Positions 24,015-24,889 of a stretch of 24,889 nt of DNA are shown here, piece after piece. The notes below the pieces were generated by a model, which saw only the letters and a program-made list of their open reading frames with translations, was not told the DNA's origin and did no database searches. The number at the start of each line of letters is the position of its first letter. Position 1 is the stretch's first letter. The position numbers were made by a program, and so were the translations under genes. Source of the stretch: Tissierella_B sp964485455 (GTDB taxonomy: Bacteria > Bacillota > Clostridia > Tissierellales > Tissierellaceae); NCBI GenBank assembly GCA_964485455.1, contig CAZAJU010000023.1, forward strand, positions 1 to 24,889. Reading direction: 5' to 3'.

Positions 24015-24889
24015 ATGGACATAATAGATAAATTAGCCCATGAACTTAATTTAAAAACTACCCATGTAAAAAATGTAGTTGAATTATTAGATGAGGGAAA
24101 TACAATTCCCTTTATAGCTAGATATAGAAAAGAAATGACAGGTGAGATGCAAGACGTAGTCCTAAGGGAACTATTTAATCGCCTTACATACTTAAGAAAC
24201 TTGGAAGCAAGAAAAGAAGAGGTAATAAGACTAATTGATGAACAAGGGAAGCTCTCAGAAGAGCTTAAAGGGGACATAATCAAGGCTGAATCACTTCAGA
24301 GGGTGGAAGACTTATATAGGCCATATAAGCAAAAAAGAAGGACAAGGGCTACCATAGCAAAGGAAAAAGGTTTGGAACCATTGGCTGAAATTATATTATC
24401 TCAGAGTCTTTCTGAGGATGAATTCCATAAATCAATTGTTTCTTATATTGATGAAGAAAAGGGAGTTACAACAGAAGAAGAAGCTATAGCTGGTGCTATG
24501 GACATAATAGCTGAGATGGTATCTGATAATCCTGATTATAGAGAGAGTATTAAGAAGATTTTAAATATAAAAGGGCTTATTGTATCACAAGGAGTAGACT
24601 CCGCTGAAAAAACTGTTTATGAAATGTATTATGACTATAAGGAACCTGTTAAGTCTATTCCTAATCATAGAATCCTTGCTCTAAACCGAGGTGAAAAGGA
24701 AAAGAAACTAAAGGTTGGCATAAGTGAACCAGAAGAAGAAATAACTACTCTAATTAAATCCTTTATTATTAAGAATCAGTCCTTTACAACTCAATATATT
24801 GAAGCTGCCATTATAGATGGATATAAAAGGCTTCTATTCCCTTCTTTGGAGAGAGAAATACGAAATAATCTTACGGAAAGAGCAGAGGA
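24015..24889 (+). CDS. tex: Tex family RNA-binding transcription accessory protein (partial, 5' end)
   Basis: The frame from ATG 24015 stays open for 291 codons and runs off the right end of the window. It begins MDIIDKLAHELNLKTTHVKN and contains the Tex N-terminal signature NTIPFIARYRKEMTGEMQD followed by EDLYRPYKQKRRTRATIAKE. Full Tex proteins are about 700-780 residues, with YqgF-like, helix-hairpin-helix and S1 domains further on; those lie outside. GCAGGG upstream is a modest ribosome site. Tex is a cytoplasmic nucleic-acid-binding protein with a broad role in transcription. Confidence 0.95.
   Translation, partial: MDIIDKLAHELNLKTTHVKNVVELLDEGNTIPFIARYRKEMTGEMQDVVLRELFNRLTYLRNLEARKEEVIRLIDEQGKLSEELKGDIIKAESLQRVEDLYRPYKQKRRTRATIAKEKGLEPLAEIILSQSLSEDEFHKSIVSYIDEEKGVTTEEEAIAGAMDIIAEMVSDNPDYRESIKKILNIKGLIVSQGVDSAEKTVYEMYYDYKEPVKSIPNHRILALNRGEKEKKLKVGISEPEEEITTLIKSFIIKNQSFTTQYIEAAIIDGYKRLLFPSLEREIRNNLTERAE

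Overview
The window is a low-GC stretch of a Gram-positive, Clostridia-type chromosome. I favour a Tissierellales-like or other clostridial anaerobe, but this is inference from gene content. The supporting signs are an AT-rich base composition, strong AGGAGG-type ribosome binding sites, a SAM-I riboswitch on metK, the DUF1659/DUF2922/YvrJ trio, an S-layer-homology (SLH) anchored surface protein, long-form HPF, RecD2 without RecBC, and a frameshifted prfB. No rRNA, tRNA, CRISPR array or transposase was seen.

Layout, left to right. (1) Housekeeping block A, plus strand, 1-5414: SAM-I riboswitch and attenuator, an unusually structured leader, metK, three tiny genes (DUF1659, DUF2922, YvrJ), recD2 and comF. 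Two copies of a 48-nt structured repeat lie here, each directly after a terminator. (2) A three-gene minus-strand operon, 10086-5434: an unrecognised 571-aa protein, an S9-family serine peptidase and a YihY/BrkB membrane protein. (3) A signalling and surface locus, plus strand, 10166-17921: a 7TM-DISM/LytS-type histidine kinase, a response regulator with a SARP/BTAD-type output, a large secreted GLUG/InlB-repeat/SLH protein interrupted by a 100-N assembly gap, and a stand-alone receiver protein. (4) A minus-strand aromatic-acid-exporter-like membrane protein, 18853-17957. (5) Housekeeping block B, plus strand, 19131 to the end: hpf, secA, prfB (programmed +1 frameshift) and the start of tex. 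From memory, metK-recD2-comF and hpf-secA-prfB lie close together in many Clostridia, so genes 5434-18853 look like an accessory insertion between comF and hpf.

The most interesting material is as follows. First, the kinase, surface-protein and stand-alone-receiver promoters each carry a pair of 11-bp direct repeats immediately upstream of the -10 region. Their sequences are related, although in the kinase promoter the motif is inverted. This is the site geometry expected of SARP-type activators, and it suggests the locus is one self-contained regulon driven by the SARP-like regulator it encodes. Second, a cluster of five co-oriented DnaA-box-like 9-mers, one of them perfect, lies between the exporter gene and hpf. 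Third, the 48-nt repeat has compensatory base changes between its two copies, which argues for a selected folded structure.

All functional assignments come from reading motifs by eye. No database search was possible.
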